From contig KL197712.1 of assembly GCA_000697665.1 (NCBI GenBank), positions 753,412 to 817,411 on the forward strand: a DNA stretch of 64,000 nt, read 5' to 3'. Positions 59,385-64,000 of this stretch are shown here, in pieces. The position numbers and the translations under genes were made by a program. Each line of letters starts with the position of its first letter. Positions within the stretch are counted from its first letter, which is position 1. The stretch comes from Jaapia argillacea MUCL 33604 (lineage: Eukaryota > Basidiomycota > Agaricomycetes > Jaapiales > Jaapiaceae). Below the pieces are notes generated by a model. It saw only the letters and a list, made by a program, of their open reading frames with translations, was not told the DNA's origin and did no database searches.

Positions 59385-61273
59385 TTGCTGAATCCCGAGT
59401 GTCTCTATCCAGCTCTGCGGATACCTCTGGACTCGGAGAGACTCTGTTTGAACTCGAACAACATGCAAGTCAAATCACAACTGGACATGATCTCCACCAT
59501 CAAGCTACGAACACCATCCAGCATAGTGCTATCCACTCTGGGCGGCAGTTTTACTGCTTTCGTCCCTATCATTCACAACGCCTCAGAGGTTGACTCAACT
59601 CCTGGGCCAAACGGTGAAGGCTCTGACTTACATAGTAATGGGAGTGTGGTCGAAAGGTTGACCACTGTCATATCTTCAGCAAATCCCTCACTCGTTCCAA
59701 GTTCTCGAGCCTCTGGCCCCTCCTCGCCTTCAGCGCCATCAGTTACCACTAGGTCTCGAAACTCTCGCATGGACGGAACTTCGCCCTCCCAATGGCACAC
59801 TCCCTTAAAGCTACTGTATTCCAGAGTAACTGACCTATCAGAAGTCAGAACCCATGCTTGTCTAACCCTCATCTCTGTGGCAATAACTTTGCTGGTAGTC
59901 GATTCGCCATTGCCACCTCAGGTAGCCAAGGCTCAAGGTGCTCGAGCTATTCTGAAGGATCCCAACAAACAGGGTCTTGGCTATCTGCACTCTCGACCAT
60001 ACAAAGCGGAAATTTCTCACCGTGCCGGTACAGGATTATCCAACACGACGTCAGACTGTATCAGAGCTCCAATCCTGGGAGCTATGGCAACTATAGCATT
60101 GAGAGACATGCTCTGCATGATGGTCCCCCACTTCTCAGGAGCGATTGCTCAGGTAGTGTCAGGGTGCTCCTCCAACACTGAGTACCCTCGCACACAGTCT
60201 CCTAACAACCCTCCTCCACCAAGTCAGAACTCATCACTCTACAACCTCTCACTCATGGTGCCTACATCCTCCTCACAGCTCAAATCTTTGTCTGGAGGCA
60301 CTAGTGTGGGTTCAGAGAGTGATGGCAAATGGAGTACATGCATGCCCCCTGAAGTCAAGATCCCAATTGGCGCAGTTCCCAGTCCTCACACCTCTGATAG
60401 GCTATCAATTGCTGTAACCCCATCAGACCTTTCGTCCACTGCAGACAATCCCTGTTCATCCAGGGTTATGATCACAACCTTATCAAATTGCGGAGTCGAC
60501 ACTATCGACGGATCCGTGCTCTCGGTTGCTTTCAATGCCCGCTCACCAAGGCAAGCGAGTGCTATGCAAGATCTGCCCCCTGTGGACCACATCCCCGCTT
60601 TCCTTCCACGTTCCAATTGTGGTCAGTCATGCTGGTGCCCAGGACCTCACCCCAGCATTCGCAAATCCTTGCAACAAATGAGTTTCAATGGTTTTCTCAT
60701 CCTCTTCAATCTAAATCTTGGCCAGCGGAATTTTCAGTGATTCCGCTGAGAACTTTGCTGGCTGTTGTGGTATGGAAGGATCCAAACAAACCAAGTTCCT
60801 GATATTTTGACCTTCAAGGATGGGGGGGGAGGATCAATCAGATTACTGTTTTCTATCTACCCTCAGTTTGTAAGCCAATTATTCTAGGGAGCTCTGACAA
60901 GGTACATATCCCTCTCTCAGGAGCCATTGCAATGATAGCACTGGGAGACCCACTTTCAAGTGGTGTGGATTTCTTGTACGTCTCAGGAGCTCTTAATCGA
61001 GCACTGAGAAACTGGCTACACATTGGATGTGCACCCATGCTACATTCACCATCCCTTGCAAGTTCGTTTGTGCCAGAACGTGGCTCCCTGAGCTTGTCCC
61101 ACATGATTCAATCCTCCTCACACTTCGGAATGACTATCACAGTTGACCCTGATTGCGGAATCAATACCATTGGTGGACCTGCCTGTTTCTCACCAGAACC
61201 TTCACTTCCAGCTGCCTCAGCTTCAAACCTGCTTCTCACGCCTCTCTTTTCTATCCAATCACAGTCAGGCTGA
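59385..61273 (+). pseudogene. Ser/Thr-rich degraded frames, unrecognised
   Basis: Two stretches (59385-60740 and 60932-61273) are rich in Ser, Pro and Thr. Both contain a similar block (GAMATIALRD / GAIAMIALGD, and ITTLSNCGVDTIDG / ITVDPDCGINTIGG), so the region holds diverged internal repeats. No domain is recognised. It is probably element-derived, like its left neighbour. Confidence 0.35.
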
Positions 61274-62004
61274 GTCACTTATAGGCAGAATGGAGGAATG
61301 TAGCAATGTTTGATTGTCCACAAGAGGAACAGTGAGATAAATGGAACAGAAACAATGATAGTAATGACATTGATTGCATGACGACTTGGCATAATGATGA
61401 AATATAGGATTGACCCAAAGTAGAGGAATTGATGATTACAAGATTGGAGGGAGGGAAAGCAAAATGATGGAAAACAACAAAAAGATGCAATGTTCAGACT
61501 GTGGACCAATAGGTTGTCTGACAGCATGCAACCTGTCTAACCAACTTACATATTGGAGCCCACCACAAGGGAATTTGGTCAATAGATTTTACATCATTCC
61601 CTTACCCTATCTTCCACCATTCCACCACGCTTCTATGCCAATAACTATCCCACTAGGAACTATAATCTAGTCTGGGACCTCAACCAGGCTGTAGGTGCTA
61701 TTTCTCCAGGAAACCTATTCTCTCCCATTTGTTTCAAGCCACAATGGAACAGGATTGCTCATCATCATAGCGATCCACCTTCTGATCACTGTTCTAATCT
61801 GCTTGTACCTTCCAATTCAACCCTCTTGTCTCCCTGTGAACAAGATCTTGAGCTCCTACAAGTTCTGATCAATAGCGGACTTCCAACTGATACCTCAGTC
61901 ACCCCTTCAACCAAACTTTCTTTGCTTTCTGAGGAATTGGATATCCAATCAGTTCCTATTATCTCAGCTCCATCACATTCCCCAATTGCCTCTACATCAA
62001 ACTC
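61274..62004. other. Unexplained spacer before the last gag region
   Basis: A+T-richer sequence with short frames only. It probably includes the leader of the element whose gag starts at 62005. No LTR border was found. Confidence 0.4.
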
Positions 62005-63308
62005 ATGGCTGCTGTTGCAATACCTCCCAGGGGAAAGAGTGGTGCCCCTTCTTTCAATGGAAAAGGAGAAAACGTCAATCAATACTTTGACAATTTCAAG
62101 TATCATGCAGATCTAGCACAGATTGCTGATGGAGAAATGATTAAAGTAGATATTTGATACCTGAACCTGACAGATGCTAGAGCTTGGAAGGCCTTAGATG
62201 AAGTGGATGGGGTGATTTTGTGAAGTTTAAGGATGTGGTGTTTGATCTATACCCAGGAATTAAGCAGGTGGAGAAGTTCAGGGAGTCAGATTTGGAAAGG
62301 TTGTAGTGAAGTTTGCAGGGAAAAAGTTGGAGACATTGGAAGAGCTTGGGGGTTACATCAGGGAGTTTAGGACGATCTCCCCACCTTTAGTCAAAGCAAA
62401 AACCCTCTCAGAAAATGAGGTGCACTAGACCTTCCTTCAAGGATTTGAATCCAAATTCAAAACTAGGATATTCACTCACTTTGCCATCAAGTTCCCTGAC
62501 CGCCACACCAACAACATCTTCACCATGAAGGAAGTTCAGGAATGTGCAATGTTTCTCCTTCACAGGCAAGTAGAAGGAGGAACCTATACCTATGGAAATC
62601 AGACAGTTCATGATGACCATAGGATTGACAGTGGAAAAGCTGCAGCAGTCTTTGGAACAGGTTTTAGCAGTCCAGAATGTTTCCCCTTCAACATATGTGC
62701 CCCCCCCTCAAGCACCTTCCATCTACCAGATGAATCCTGATTTGTGTGCTTTTTGTCACCAGACTGGACATAGGATTTGGAACTTTCCTCCTGCCGCCAA
62801 TTATGTCACTTAAGGAAAGGCAAAGCGAAACAAGTCTGGCTGACTGGTGTTACCAGATGGGCAATACATTCTGAACGCAGTACCTGGGGAATCCATCAAG
62901 GAGAAGTTTGACTGCTGGATTACTCATAACCCTCTCACTCCAGAAAGAACCACACCACCCCATGTGGTCTTGACTAATTTTCTGGAAGTTGGAGATTATC
63001 AGCCTTATGAAGTTCCAGTTGAGGCTTTACCCATGGTCACCACTGCAACAATTGAGGAAGTCCCAAGGGAAGATCTTGACAAGCGGATATGCATTGTGGA
63101 GGAAGGATTGGTGTTGTTGAAGCAATTGAAGACACAGGAGAAAGGAAAGAAGAAGGTCACATTGAAAAAGCAAACACCTCTTCCCCAGTTGCTTCAACTT
63201 CATTGTCTGCCACATCAAATACAACTTCCAATCCTTTACAACTTCCAATCCTTTACAACTTCCAATTCTTTTGCTAACTTCCAAATTCCCCCACCAGTAC
63301 TCATTTAA
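62005..63308 (+). pseudogene. LTR-retrotransposon gag region at right edge
   Basis: Starts MAAVAIPPRGKSGAPSFNGK and continues ENVNQYFDNFKYHADLAQIA, with the Gag helical core FREFRTISPPL-like IREFRTISPPLVKAK and FAIKFPDRHTNNIF. Near 62740 is a zinc-knuckle-like CAFCHQTGH. After 62847 comes a linker typical of the gag-protease junction (LPDGQYILNAVPG). Several breaks are present. The family is Ty3/gypsy-like by appearance; pol would lie to the right but is not recognisable in the remaining 690 bp. Confidence 0.65.
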
Positions 63309-64000
63309 GACTCCTGTTACAAAAGGTTATGATCCTCTGGCAATTATCAACAGGTGCTCTTTGCCTCAATACCAAATCCTACAAGAAGACACGGTCTTCA
63401 GTGTTGGGAGTTGACTGACTGCAACCACATCTGTCCCCAGAGTGGATTGAACTCAAGTATCCTAATATGGTTGAAGTTAGGGTTAGGGTGAAGTTGACTA
63501 TGAGTGGACTATGACACCTATGGGAAGAAGTGGCTTGGTACTTGGCAGTATTATGTAATCACTGACTTGTTCTCTGCAGAGTTGGGCTTGTGTTCTTCAT
63601 CTCTGACACAGCTTGACTCAGGTTTTTCTGAGTGCTAGATTATTTTCAGCACTTCACATTCAGATGACTCAGCAATAAGAATTCAATCAAGTCAGACCCT
63701 TCATAGTAACAGAGTGCAGACTGTGGCAACTGCAGGTGTGGAAGATTCTTATAGGGATCAGGTTGTAAACAACTTGTCTGTAAGAGAGGGAAGGTTGATC
63801 TTGTGGAATCCAGGTTGTATATGAACAACTTCTTCTGTAAGAGAGGAAAGGTTGATCTTGTGGAATCCAATCTCAGCTGTATCCCAGATATTAATCATAC
63901 AAGCATAGAACATAGCACCTTTTTTATCTTACCTTGAGCATTATCTGTATACATGAGTTTTGTCAGTTTGTGTCCATGTAGAGATAGGCTTGCTAAAATT
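63309..64000. other. Right edge, no gene recognised
   Basis: Possibly further internal sequence of the last element. It contains a tandem repeat and a short GTTAGGGTTAGGG stretch near 63476. Confidence 0.4.
63768..63869. repeat. 56-bp direct tandem repeat, nearly two copies
   Basis: Unit starts at 63768 and 63824 (AACAACTTxTTCTGTAAGAG, then AGGTTGATCTTGTGGAATCCA). The similarity extends a few bases upstream (CAGGTTGTA). Confidence 0.85.

Noticed and set aside
63476-63491. GTTAGGGTTAGGG, telomere-like repeat
   Set aside because: Only two units, inside element-derived sequence. No array and no chromosome end, so not a telomere.

Overview
The window looks like nuclear DNA of a mushroom-forming basidiomycete (Agaricomycetes). 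The reasons are protein-coding genes cut by many short introns (about 36-90 nt, GT-AG, one GC-AG), basidiomycete-type protein families, and chromodomain Ty3/gypsy retroelements with Gly-Pro-rich Gag. The species cannot be named from the sequence. No rRNA, tRNA, CRISPR array or telomere was seen.

The left part (about 1-28,940) is gene-dense. In order it holds an unrecognised 199-residue ORF; a CUE + tandem CCCH + Smr protein; a coiled-coil protein; a Zn2Cys6 transcription factor; an ER/secretory zinc transporter of the Msc2/Cis4 type; a Lyc1-like lysine acetyltransferase; a Mus7/Mms22 DNA-repair protein; a DUF1295 membrane reductase-like protein; an ADF-H + coiled-coil + PH protein; and the CCR4-NOT subunit Rcd1/Caf40. 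The lyc1-mus7 junction has been duplicated. A decayed 5' copy of mus7, a trypsin-like peptidase gene on the minus strand and an inverted piece of lyc1 now lie between lyc1 and the intact mus7.

The right part (about 28,940-64,000) is a nested pile of transposable elements. It has a truncated PIF/Harbinger remnant and a Ty3/gypsy chromovirus on the minus strand (E1, 31428-39241) with two similar LTRs and a 5-bp target duplication. A second, older Ty3/gypsy chromovirus on the plus strand (E2, about 39.6-54.2 kb) has been invaded by a Penelope-like element, a solo LTR that itself carries a further solo LTR, and another LTR-like block. Then come an LTR of a third family, about 7 kb of poorly recognised degraded frames, and the gag region of one more LTR element running to the right edge.

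The most unusual structure is the Penelope-like element (40374-43897). It has inverted terminal arms, a hammerhead ribozyme core in each arm, and a 175-bp duplicated target on each side. Differences between paired repeats are almost all CpG-to-TpG/CpA transitions, which points to methylation-linked decay. The left genes are unrelated housekeeping or regulatory genes and form no evident pathway or cluster.
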